Shown: positions 8,125 to 15,382 of the stretch, in pieces
Position numbering within the stretch: position 1 is the first letter of the stretch
Layout: each line of letters begins with the position of its first letter
Assembly (NCBI RefSeq): GCF_042610425.1
Contig: NZ_JBGJZM010000002.1
Span: 1-64,000 of the forward strand
Source of the DNA: Ectobacillus sp042610425
GTDB taxonomy: Bacteria; Bacillota; Bacilli; Bacillales; Bacillaceae_G
DNA length: 64,000 bases
Direction of reading: 5' to 3'
Program-made: the position numbers and the translations under genes
The notes under the pieces: generated by a model
Told to the model about the DNA's origin: nothing
Databases searched by the model: none
Seen by the model: the letters and a program-made list of their open reading frames with translations, nothing else

Positions 8125-8994
8125 ATGACAACAGAAATTTCTCTTCCAAACTTCTCTTATTCCATTCAAGGAATTACTGTTCATTATGAGCTCTACAACT
8201 ATAATCCAAGCTCAAAACAACCAACATTCATACTTATTCACGGCTTTCTTTCTTCTACATTTAGCTATCGCAGACTAATTCCGCTCCTTGCCAAACAAGG
8301 AACAGTGATTGCATTGGATCTCCCTCCGTTCGGAAAAAGTGAAAAATCTACTACTTTCACCTATTCCTACAAAAACCTGGCTAATCTAATTATTCGTCTC
8401 ATTGAGCATCTACAACTTTGCAACGTCGTATTAGTTGGTCATTCCATGGGAGGACAAATTTCACTTTATGTAAGCCGCTTACGACCAGACTTAATAGACC
8501 GTTCTGTACTTCTTTGCAGTTCTGGATATTTATCTCGCTCAGCCTTTCCTCTTGTGTATTCTTCATACCTACCGTTTTTTTATTTATATATGAAAAATTG
8601 GTTCGTACGAAGAGGGGTACTGCAAAATTTGCTAAATGTTGTTCACGATACGGATTTAATTGACGATGAAATGATGCAAGGATATGCAGCACCCTTTTAT
8701 GATGATCGAATCTTTCAAGCTTTAACACGCATGATTCGCGACCGAGAAGGAGACTTAGCATCACATGAATTACGAAAAATCCAAACACCCACCCTCCTCA
8801 TATGGGGAGAAGAAGACCGAGTCGTCCCAATCTCAGTAGGAAAAAGACTACACAGTGACTTAGAAAACTCAACCTTCATCTCCTACGAGAGAGCCGGACA
8901 CCTACTACCAGAAGAAAAACCACAACACGTATACGAAAACATACTAAACTTTGTCGACATGCAGAAAAGCGAAGCAGGCTGTTCAGCTCAGTAG
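8125..8994 (+). CDS. yugF: alpha/beta hydrolase, YugF-like
   Basis: 289-aa hydrolase. The oxyanion-hole motif 'HGFLSS' (~41), nucleophile elbow 'GHSMGGQ' (Ser ~109), acid in 'GEEDRVVP' (Asp ~232) and catalytic His in 'AGHLLPEEKP' (~260) are all present. The ATG at 8125 is preferred over the long frame from 8047 because GAGGTGAT precedes it. The last ~10 codons (KSEAGCSAQ and the stop) lie inside a degenerate copy of the ~123-bp repeat found elsewhere in this window, so the native C-terminus was replaced or extended by repeat insertion. Substrate unknown. Confidence 0.85.
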   Translation: MTTEISLPNFSYSIQGITVHYELYNYNPSSKQPTFILIHGFLSSTFSYRRLIPLLAKQGTVIALDLPPFGKSEKSTTFTYSYKNLANLIIRLIEHLQLCNVVLVGHSMGGQISLYVSRLRPDLIDRSVLLCSSGYLSRSAFPLVYSSYLPFFYLYMKNWFVRRGVLQNLLNVVHDTDLIDDEMMQGYAAPFYDDRIFQALTRMIRDREGDLASHELRKIQTPTLLIWGEEDRVVPISVGKRLHSDLENSTFISYERAGHLLPEEKPQHVYENILNFVDMQKSEAGCSAQ

Positions 8995-9020
8995 GACAGA
9001 AGTTCTCTACACAAAAAGGA
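8963..9020 (+). repeat. degenerate left half of the 123-bp hairpin repeat
   Basis: Matches the left half of the repeat copies at 11992 and 49662 (AGAAAAGCG...GGCTGTTCAGCTC...GCAGAAGTTCTC...ACACAAAAAGG) with a few substitutions. It contributes the last codons and stop of yugF and runs into the following terminator stem. Confidence 0.75.
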
Positions 9021-9049
9021 TGACTCCAATAAATAGAGTCATCCTTTTT
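9013..9049. terminator. bidirectional terminator between yugF and yugE
   Basis: AAAAAGGATGACTC (9013-9026) pairs with GAGTCATCCTTTTT (9036-9049). The left arm begins inside the repeat-derived ACAAAAAGG. Confidence 0.9.
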
Positions 9050-9311
9050 ATTTATGAAAAATATTGCAGCTTTGTGAGTTTTTTAATTCCACAAGGTGCT
9101 GTGCTAATTGCTTGCATTTTTCCATAGATACTTTTTCTTCGAAGGATAAAAAATAAATGCGTTGAATTTTTGTTGCTATGTAATTAATATCATCAAACTT
9201 TGTAACGATATGCACAATATCACTTGCCTCTGTTTCATAGAATTCCGGTCCAAAATGAAATGGATCCCATTCTTTCACAACCTCGACAAGCTTTATATAC
9301 ACCCCACTCAT
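9048..9311 (-). CDS. yugE: DUF1871 family protein, YugE-like
   Basis: Small soluble protein of 87 aa with the DUF1871 pattern 'VVKEWDPFHFGPEFYETEASDIV'. B. subtilis YugE is nearly the same length and also lies next to yugF. No catalytic motif or membrane segment is visible, and the function of the family is unknown. AGGAGGGAT lies just upstream of the start. Confidence 0.8.
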   Translation of the reverse strand: MSGVYIKLVEVVKEWDPFHFGPEFYETEASDIVHIVTKFDDINYIATKIQRIYFLSFEEKVSMEKCKQLAQHLVELKNSQSCNIFHK

Positions 9312-9516
9312 CCTATCCCTCCTGTCCTTTATTATTGTACTACAACTTTTAATACATCATCATACTTCGCTATGTAAACTATTGTACAGCAAATTGAGAA
9401 TAGCTTGCATATTCGCACTTTCCTATCTTTCAAGTATCCTTTATTTCAATTGTACCCCCCATAGTCCTACAAGTGAATAGCAAAAGATACAATACAAATA
9501 GCTAGCCTATATGAAC

Positions 9517-10053
9517 CTATTGCCCATCTCCTTTTGTTTTTTCAACAATTACACCGCACACTATGCGTTTTCCTGAATTTCCTGCCGGCTGCGTCATACC
9601 ATCATCCGGACCCTCCGTTATAATAAGCGACGTTCCATCTTTACGCCGCAATGTCTTTTTCCCCTCTTGAAATGATAGGTTAGGCGCTACGATCTTTGCT
9701 TTAATTTCTCCCTCATTCGTTGCAGATACATTTGGTAAATCACCATTTTCTGCCCCTTTTTCATTCAAAAGTCCATGTTCTTTATTATCTGGATTAAAAT
9801 GATTTCCTGAAGAAATGAATGCTGGTCCCTCACATAGACCAATTTCATGAACGTGTAAACCATGTGGACCAGGTGTGAATCCCTTTGCTTTAATTTTAAT
9901 TTCAATTCCATTCGGTTGCTCTGACATTTTTGCTGTGCCTACTTCGTCACCTGCAGCATTGTGCAGCTTTACATCCACCTGCTTTGGCTGACCCTTTTCA
10001 CAACCGCTCACCAAGAGAATAGATAAAGTAACAAGAGCTAATTTCAGTATCAT
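9517..10053 (-). CDS. sodC: SodC-like (Cu/Zn superoxide dismutase family) lipoprotein, probably lacking full Cu site
   Basis: 178-aa lipoprotein: signal peptide with lipobox LVSGC at ~14-18, then a Cu,Zn-SOD beta barrel. Metal ligands visible are His/His in 'HGLHVHE', His in 'GNHFNP', His in 'KEHG' and Asp in 'NGDLPN'. The last canonical Cu ligand, His in the usual 'SLVIHA..DD' block, is absent: this protein has 'SLIITEGPDDG'. B. subtilis SodC (YojM) is likewise known to have a defective copper site. The disulfide cysteines ('GLCEGP', 'IVCGVI') and 'PAGNSGKRI' are kept. The ATG at 10053 has GGAGGAAC upstream and gives a proper signal peptide; the longer frame does not. Confidence 0.85.
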   Translation of the reverse strand: MILKLALVTLSILLVSGCEKGQPKQVDVKLHNAAGDEVGTAKMSEQPNGIEIKIKAKGFTPGPHGLHVHEIGLCEGPAFISSGNHFNPDNKEHGLLNEKGAENGDLPNVSATNEGEIKAKIVAPNLSFQEGKKTLRRKDGTSLIITEGPDDGMTQPAGNSGKRIVCGVIVEKTKGDGQ

Positions 10054-10143
10054 ATGATGTTCCTCCAACATAACCTTTTCCCTTATATTTACCTTATCCG
10101 TGAGAAACATACAAAATAAGAAGGGTACCAACAGATTATTGCT

Positions 10144-10335
10144 TTATTTCCGCTCGTTTTCTTGTAACATAATCTTATGTTCTAACTCATTAATACCTTT
10201 CATTTCTCGTTTTGACACAATGATAAATATCCGCACTGTTACAAATGCAGCAATAAAAAATAATAAACATGTAATGACTGCTGGAACATATTCCATTTTA
10301 TCCTGAGGAAAATAAAGATATGGGATCATAGCCAA
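10144..10335 (-). CDS. small single-pass membrane protein, unknown
   Basis: 63 aa with one clear membrane segment at residues ~17-39 (AVITCLLFFIAAFVTV) and a charged, probably helical, C-terminus. An excellent ribosome site (AAGGAGG) supports it as a real gene. It lies between sodC and kapB on the strand opposite kapB. I do not recognise the family. Confidence 0.65.
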   Translation of the reverse strand: MAMIPYLYFPQDKMEYVPAVITCLLFFIAAFVTVRIFIIVSKREMKGINELEHKIMLQENERK

Positions 10336-10446
10336 TCCTCCTTACATTTTATTCTGATTGTATAGAAATAAAGAAAGAACCTTCATTGTTATTTTGACTT
10401 TAACCTACTCCATTCTGTAGGATTAAAAAAAAGGGAGGTATATTAT

Positions 10447-10830
10447 ATGGAAGACATATTTCAAATTGGAGAGATTGTTACAGGTATATATAAAACCGGT
10501 GTATACATTGGGGAAATAACTGAACTTCGCCCAACTCAATATTTACTAAAGATACTTGCTGTCATAAAACACCCCACTCAAGGAGACTTACATCATATAA
10601 AGCAAACGAATGTCCCATTTTTTCATGAACGGCGCTCATTAGCTTTCCAGGAACAAGCTTTCGTTCCAAAACAAATGGTAAAGCGTTACACAGACGCCAT
10701 TCCTACCTATAAAGAATCATTACAACTTGCACTAGAAAAACAAATCGTAAGCTTACAAGAAGACCATACGGAATGGGCTAATCGGAGCCTCGAGCATTTG
10801 TACAATCTAAAAAAAGAATATAAGATCTAA
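10447..10830 (+). CDS. kapB: kinase-associated protein KapB
   Basis: 127 aa with an SH3-like N-terminal half ('GEIVTGIYKTGVYIGEITELRP') and a helical C-terminus. In B. subtilis kapB follows kinB and is needed for phosphorelay entry through the sporulation kinase KinB. Here no kinB lies upstream: the neighbour is the small minus-strand membrane gene. Strong ribosome site (GGGAGG). kapD follows convergently, as in B. subtilis. Confidence 0.85.
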   Translation: MEDIFQIGEIVTGIYKTGVYIGEITELRPTQYLLKILAVIKHPTQGDLHHIKQTNVPFFHERRSLAFQEQAFVPKQMVKRYTDAIPTYKESLQLALEKQIVSLQEDHTEWANRSLEHLYNLKKEYKI

Positions 10831-10835
10831 AAGCA

Positions 10836-10873
10836 AGGCCAAGTTACCGCAACCTTAGTAATTTGGCCTTTAA
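10836..10873. terminator. bidirectional terminator between kapB and kapD
   Basis: GGCCAA-GTTAC pairs with GTAAT-TTGGCC around a 10-nt loop between the two convergent genes. Confidence 0.7.
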
Positions 10874-11493
10874 TGTGCTCTTACCTTTTTTAACAGTTTC
10901 GATAAGTCAATAACTTCTCCAATTGTCGTTGGAGCAGGTTTTATTAAATATTGTTTATCCTTTTCGACAAGATTAAATATACTATAGGTCGTTAATGCAT
11001 CATCAAGCGCTCGGTGATGTTTGCCTGTTCCCTTCTTTCCATAAGCTTCAATGGCTTTCCAAAGTCCAGTCTGATTACGATCGCCGAAAAAACGCTTATA
11101 TTCGAGTGCCAAATCACGATGTTTTCCCTTAAATGGATATAGCAAACCATTTATTTCACAATTTTTCCTTAAAACCTTCATGTCCATGTTACCCCAAGTA
11201 ATAACTGTACTAGATTCTGATTGCTCATATCCTCGAAGTGTATCAATAAATTGATGAAAACATAATCCATCCTCAATATCATCTTGATCAATATTTAAAA
11301 ACTTTTTACAGCGTTCTGTTAGTATGGTGAATTTTTCAGGTTTAATAAAGCTTGAGAACGTATCTGCAATTTTACTATCCACAACCGCTACCAAACCAAC
11401 TTCTATAATCTCCGGATAAAATCCAAAGGGCTTTTTTTTATTTTCTGGCATCGTAAACTCAAAATCTATAAATAAATAATTTTGTTCATTCAT
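10870..11493 (-). CDS. kapD: 3'-5' exonuclease KapD (sporulation inhibitor)
   Basis: 207-aa DEDDh exonuclease. Exo I 'FIDFEFT' supplies Asp10 and Glu12, Exo II is the Asp in 'WGNMDMKVLR', and Exo III supplies His and Asp in 'KHHRALDDALTTY'. In B. subtilis KapD inhibits the KinA route to sporulation when overproduced. Single gene, with the start supported by GAAGGGAT upstream. Confidence 0.9.
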   Translation of the reverse strand: MNEQNYLFIDFEFTMPENKKKPFGFYPEIIEVGLVAVVDSKIADTFSSFIKPEKFTILTERCKKFLNIDQDDIEDGLCFHQFIDTLRGYEQSESSTVITWGNMDMKVLRKNCEINGLLYPFKGKHRDLALEYKRFFGDRNQTGLWKAIEAYGKKGTGKHHRALDDALTTYSIFNLVEKDKQYLIKPAPTTIGEVIDLSKLLKKVRAH

Positions 11494-11747
11494 ACGATCC
11501 CTTCCTTTTATTTCATTCCACCCCTATATAATTAGGTTTGGTTTGATGAATAGGCGTTTTCCCGACAGTTATGTACTTTATATATATGTGAAAATAAATA
11601 AAATATTTTCATAAAGTTTGTATCTTTTTTCAGAATATAAAATTGGATCCAATTCCTTGCTTACTGCAAGGAAAATACTTGTATACTAAAATAGATATTA
11701 GAATAAAGGAGCAAATGCATAAAATGTTCGAACGTATCATACTCATC

Positions 11748-11776
11748 TTGTGTATTTTTTCAGAACATGTTAGAAT
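11748..11776 (+). promoter_or_regulatory. candidate promoter of the T-box/glyQS unit
   Basis: TTGTGT (11748-11753), 17 nt, TAGAAT (11771-11776). This would start transcription around 11783, just before the first conserved T-box stem. A second TATACT box lies near 11680 without a good -35. Confidence 0.5.
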
Positions 11777-11782
11777 AAATCC

Positions 11783-11989
11783 AGCTATCTATACTGTTGC
11801 AATGACGGATACATAAGTACTTGCAAATGAAGCGATCTAGGGACGGTGAGAGCCTAGACATGCAAGGAAAAGGCAATCCTGAGCCATACAAGTTTCAAGG
11901 GGGCATACACCAAGTAATGCCAACTAGGGTGGAACCGCGAGTACAACGCTCGTCCCTAGGCGTAAAGCCTAGAGACGAGCGTTTTTTAT
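11783..11989 (+). promoter_or_regulatory. glycine T-box riboswitch with terminator
   Basis: tRNA-sensing leader of glyQS. Stem I elements 'AAGTACTTGCAAATGAAGCG' and 'GGGACGGTGAGAGCC' are present. A glycine specifier GGC sits at 11872-11874 in 'GGAAAAGGCAATCC', aligning with the B. subtilis glyQS leader. The T-box AGGGTGGAACCGCG is at 11926-11939. The terminator is ACGCTCGTCCCTAGGC (11945-11961) / GCCTAGAGACGAGCGT (11968-11982) plus a T run. Uncharged tRNA-Gly should stabilise the antiterminator. Confidence 0.95.
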
Positions 11990-11991
11990 TT

Positions 11992-12139
11992 AGAAAAGCG
12001 GAACCGGCTTGTTCAGCTCCATAGGGCAGAAGTTCTCCACACAAAAAGGCGCTTTCTGCCTTTATGGGTGGAGGTTTTCTGACCGGAGGAGCTAGCCGGT
12101 GCAGCTAGACAACAAAAGCGGAACCGGCTGTTCAGCTCC
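11992..12139 (+). repeat. 123-bp hairpin repeat (one full copy plus a second left end) in the glyQS leader
   Basis: A full unit runs 11992 to ~12111, from AGAAAAGCGGAACCGGCTTG to GGAGCTAGCCGGTGCAGCTA. A truncated second left end follows at 12113-12139. It lies between the T-box terminator and the glyQS ribosome site, so it is in every full-length glyQS transcript. The outer arms ACCGGCT/AGCCGGT and AGCTCC/GGAGCT can pair. Confidence 0.85.
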
Positions 12140-12221
12140 ACTTCAACAATGGATTCAAGTATTATCTCTAAATACAGATAACTCAAGCAACAAAGCATTT
12201 AAATTTAAGGAGGAAAATAAC

Positions 12222-13598
12222 ATGACTTCTATGGAACAAATTGTGAATTTAGCAAAACATCGCGGATTTGTATTTCCAGGCTCTGAAATTTATGGTGGCT
12301 TAGCAAACACATGGGATTACGGCCCGCTTGGCGTAGAATTAAAAAACAACGTAAAAAAAGCATGGTGGAGAAAGTTTATTCAAGAATCCCGCTATAACGT
12401 AGGATTAGATGCAGCTATTCTCATGAATCCCCAAACATGGGTTGCTTCTGGCCACGTTGGTAATTTTAACGATCCAATGATTGACTGTAAACATTGTAAA
12501 GCGCGTCACCGTGCTGATAAGTTGATTGAAAATGCTTTAGAAGCAAAGGGAATTGAAATGGTTGTAGATGGCCTATCCTTTGATCAAATGGTAGCCCTAA
12601 TTAAAGAACACGAAATTAAATGTACAGAGTGTGGAAGCGATGATTTCACAGAAATTCGTCAATTCAACTTAATGTTTAAAACTCATCAAGGTGTAACACA
12701 ATCAAGTACAAATGAAATATTCCTTCGTCCTGAAACAGCGCAAGGTATTTTTGTTAACTTCAAAAATGTACAACGCTCTATGCGTAAAAAGTTACCACTT
12801 GGTATTGGCCAAATCGGTAAAAGCTTCCGTAATGAAATTACACCAGGTAACTTTACATTCCGTACAAGAGAATTCGAACAAATGGAACTCGAATTTTTCT
12901 GTAAACCAGGTGAAGATTTAGAATGGTTCTCCTTCTGGCGCGAGTATTGCAAAAACTTTTTACTTTCTCTTTCTATTAAGGAAGCAAGCATTCGTCTTCG
13001 CGACCATGGTGAGGAAGAATTATCACATTACAGCAATGCTACAACCGATATTGAATTTAAATTTCCGTTTGGTTGGGGTGAGCTATGGGGCATTGCAAGC
13101 CGTACAGATTTCGACCTAAAACGTCATATGGAGCATTCCAATGAAGACTTTAACTACATCGATCCACAAACGAATGAACGCTATGTACCATATTGCATCG
13201 AACCATCGCTCGGAGCAGACCGCGTAACATTAGCATTTCTATGCGATGCCTTTGAAGAAGAACAACTAGAAAACGAAACGCGTACCGTTCTTCACTTCCA
13301 TCCCGCACTCGCACCATTTAAAGCAGCTATACTTCCATTATCGAAGAAACTAGCAGAAGGTGCTGGAGAAGTGTATGCTGAGCTTTCTAAGCACTTCATG
13401 GTTGATTATGATGAAACAGGATCCATTGGCAAACGCTATCGCCGCCAAGATGAAATCGGAACGCCGTACTGTATTACATTTGACTTTGATTCACTAGAAG
13501 ATAAGCAAGTAACCGTTCGTGACCGTGATTCTATGGAACAAATTCGTATGCCAATTAGCGAATTACAATCATTCTTGGAAAGTAAAATTGAATTTTAA
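12222..13598 (+). CDS. glyQS: glycyl-tRNA synthetase, alpha2 single-chain type
   Basis: Class II aminoacyl-tRNA synthetase of 458 aa; charges tRNA-Gly. It begins 'MTSMEQIVNLAKHRGFVFPG' and contains the Zn-like cysteine pairs 'CKHCKARH' and 'CTECGSDD'. Motif 2 is 'FRNEITPGNFTFRTREFEQ', motif 3 is 'GADRVTLAFL', and an anticodon-binding domain follows from ~350. The ATG at 12222 has a strong AAGGAGG; the frame runs 41 codons upstream through a repeat and is not coding there. It is the eukaryal/archaeal-like single-chain enzyme, not the two-subunit GlyQ/GlyS form of B. subtilis. Regulated by the T-box upstream. Confidence 0.97.
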   Translation: MTSMEQIVNLAKHRGFVFPGSEIYGGLANTWDYGPLGVELKNNVKKAWWRKFIQESRYNVGLDAAILMNPQTWVASGHVGNFNDPMIDCKHCKARHRADKLIENALEAKGIEMVVDGLSFDQMVALIKEHEIKCTECGSDDFTEIRQFNLMFKTHQGVTQSSTNEIFLRPETAQGIFVNFKNVQRSMRKKLPLGIGQIGKSFRNEITPGNFTFRTREFEQMELEFFCKPGEDLEWFSFWREYCKNFLLSLSIKEASIRLRDHGEEELSHYSNATTDIEFKFPFGWGELWGIASRTDFDLKRHMEHSNEDFNYIDPQTNERYVPYCIEPSLGADRVTLAFLCDAFEEEQLENETRTVLHFHPALAPFKAAILPLSKKLAEGAGEVYAELSKHFMVDYDETGSIGKRYRRQDEIGTPYCITFDFDSLEDKQVTVRDRDSMEQIRMPISELQSFLESKIEF

Positions 13599-13610
13599 GA
13601 AAAGAAAACA

Positions 13611-13645
13611 AAGAGGAAATCTGCAAATGGATTTCCTCTTTTTCC
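13611..13645 (+). terminator. terminator of glyQS
   Basis: AAGAGGAAATC (13611-13621) pairs with GATTTCCTCTT (13630-13640) and is followed by TTTC. Confidence 0.9.
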
Positions 13646-13712
13646 TCTCATAGAACGTCTAGTTGTAGGGTGTTCCTATCATTTAACATCATACAAATCA
13701 GACGGCAACTAC

Positions 13713-14093
13713 TCAAGCACGCTTCGCTTTTATTGCCACTGTACACCGCGATATACATACTAATGCTTTCTCTTCATCAAAAATTTTAATATCCCATACC
13801 ATCGTTGTATTTCCTCTATGTAAAGGAGTTGCTACTGCCGTAACAATTCCATCACGTTTAGATCGAATATGATTCGCATTAATTTCCAATCCAAAGCAGA
13901 TTTCATTTTCCTGATCAATTAGGTTATACGTCCCAATGCTAGCAACCGTTTCTGCCAATGCTACGGAAGCCCCACCGTGCAAATATCCAAATGGTTGATG
14001 GGTACTTTCGTTAACCGGCATCGTCGCTTCTACCCGCTCCTCCGTCAACTTTGTAATTTCCATACCTAACGCTTCCATCAATGTTTTTACCAT
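13713..14093 (-). CDS. yuxO: hotdog-fold acyl-CoA thioesterase, YuxO-like
   Basis: 126-aa PaaI/YuxO-type thioesterase. The hotdog core has 'GYLHGGASVALAETVAS' (~37-53), with the catalytic Glu/Asp region and 'ANHIRSKRDGIVTAVATPLHRG'. The family hydrolyses acyl-CoA; related MenI proteins act on DHNA-CoA in menaquinone synthesis. The exact substrate here is not evident. Monocistronic on the minus strand. Confidence 0.85.
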   Translation of the reverse strand: MVKTLMEALGMEITKLTEERVEATMPVNESTHQPFGYLHGGASVALAETVASIGTYNLIDQENEICFGLEINANHIRSKRDGIVTAVATPLHRGNTTMVWDIKIFDEEKALVCISRCTVAIKAKRA

Positions 14094-14264
14094 GCATCTC
14101 TCTCCTTTTCTTTTTTTAATAGATGCATCTATTTTATATTTATAATTCGCCTCATAGCTATACTTTCCTTCTTCATAACAATTTCGTCAAACTATATCGT
14201 AGCGTATTTTCATTCCTTTTTTAGAAAATTACCGATGTAAAAGATAGCGATTACAAAATTTCTA

Positions 14265-14293
14265 TTGACAATTAAAGGTTCTATTTGTACGAT
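14265..14293 (+). promoter_or_regulatory. SigA promoter of bioY
   Basis: TTGACA (14265-14270), 17 nt, TACGAT (14288-14293). It is immediately followed by the BirA operator. Confidence 0.75.
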
Positions 14294-14294
14294 A

Positions 14295-14325
14295 TTGTTA
14301 ACTTATATTTTTTGGAGGTTAACAT
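14295..14325 (+). promoter_or_regulatory. BirA (biotin repressor) operator
   Basis: Inverted repeat TTGTTAAC (14295-14302), 15 nt between the inner arms, then GGTTAACAT (14317-14325). It fits the Bacillus BirA box TTGTTAACC-N14/16-GGTTAACAA. It overlaps the transcription start and the GGAGG ribosome site of bioY, so biotin-bound BirA should repress biotin uptake. Confidence 0.85.
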
Positions 14326-14328
14326 ATT

Positions 14329-14913
14329 ATGCGTAAACTTCGTACAATTGACATGACTCTTGCCGCTATGTTTGTAGCTCTTATGGCAATTGGAGCAAAC
14401 ATTACTTCTTGGGCTCCCTTTCTCCAAATCGGTGGGATTCCTCTCTCTATGCAACCTTTCTTTACTATTCTAGCAGGTTTGCTTTTAGGTAGTCGTCTTG
14501 GTTCTATTTCCATGTTTGTTTATATGCTAGTAGGTCTTGCTGGAGCACCCATTTTTGCTGGATTTTCCGGTGGTATCGGTTCATTGTTTAAATTATCAGG
14601 TGGATTTATAATTTCTTATATTATAGCAGCTTATGTAGTAGGTAAAATAATGGAACGCCAAGAGAAACCAAAGTTTCCTACATTTCTCTTTGCTTCTTTT
14701 GTCGGAATTGTCCTTATATACGTAATTGGTACCAATTATATGTATCTAGCTGCCAAGGTATGGTTAGCATTACCACTTACTTATTCGGCAGTTTGGAAAA
14801 CGATGACATGGTTCATGGTTAAAGATCTCGTATTTACTATTATAGGTGCAGTCATTGCTCCTCGTATATACCAAGCTGTTCGAACAAACCCATCCTATTC
14901 TCGTACTGCTTAA
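14329..14913 (+). CDS. bioY: biotin transporter substrate-binding subunit BioY
   Basis: 194-aa integral membrane S component of an ECF biotin transporter with about six hydrophobic segments. Typical motifs are 'IGGIPLSMQPFFTILAGLLL' (about 45-64) and 'VGLAGAPIFAGFSGG' (~77). The energising EcfAAT module is not in the window and is presumably shared. Biotin control is visible as a BirA operator over the ribosome site. Single gene ending at a strong terminator. Confidence 0.95.
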   Translation: MRKLRTIDMTLAAMFVALMAIGANITSWAPFLQIGGIPLSMQPFFTILAGLLLGSRLGSISMFVYMLVGLAGAPIFAGFSGGIGSLFKLSGGFIISYIIAAYVVGKIMERQEKPKFPTFLFASFVGIVLIYVIGTNYMYLAAKVWLALPLTYSAVWKTMTWFMVKDLVFTIIGAVIAPRIYQAVRTNPSYSRTA

Positions 14914-14917
14914 GTAA

Positions 14918-14950
14918 CATGCTCGCCAAATAGGCGGGCATGTTTTTCTT
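14918..14950 (+). terminator. terminator of bioY
   Basis: ACATGCTCGCC pairs with GGCGGGCATGT (one bulge) and is followed by TTTTCTTTTT. Confidence 0.9.
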
Positions 14951-15057
14951 TTTCCTCTAAAAAAAACGTCCTCTCTCGCTTCTAATCGCTTATAATAAGG
15001 TTATATAGATTGTTTCAGTGAGTGAATATATTCTATTAAATTGTTTTGAGAAACAAC

Positions 15058-15222
15058 TTGAATCATCTAAATAAAGGAAAAATCATACAAGGCTTACTAC
15101 TAGCATTGATATTACATACGTTTGCTTTTTACCGCCAAATAAATTATTCTGAAGAGAGAATAAAATTGCGAAAACAAAGGTTTTCCTTAGAATTCCTTAA
15201 AAGAAAGCTAACAATTGTGTAA
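15058..15222 (+). CDS. possible small membrane protein of 54 aa
   Basis: A TTG-initiated frame encodes a short hydrophobic stretch ('IIQGLLLALILHTFAFY', residues 9-25) followed by a strongly basic tail rich in Lys/Arg. An in-frame TTG also exists at 15046, and the ribosome site is poor. The amphipathic, positive-inside pattern suggests a real or decayed single-pass peptide. It is the only coding-looking stretch in the 14.95-15.38 kb gap. Low confidence. Confidence 0.3.
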   Translation: MNHLNKGKIIQGLLLALILHTFAFYRQINYSEERIKLRKQRFSLEFLKRKLTIV

Positions 15223-15382
15223 TTGTCACCTTCTTTTTCACGCTTGGCGCTGCTCTGGAAACGCTGCTTTCATATTTATCTGCTCAATTTCTAAAAAGCA
15301 GAAACTCCACTTTGGACTCTAGAACGAGAACAAACATAGCAACAACGACGAGCTGTATTTTTTGTATAGGGAAGGAATTAAG

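Noticed and set aside
11821..12024. 67-codon open frame across the T-box
   Set aside because: It covers the conserved T-box, terminator and repeat; the sequence is fully explained as regulatory RNA.
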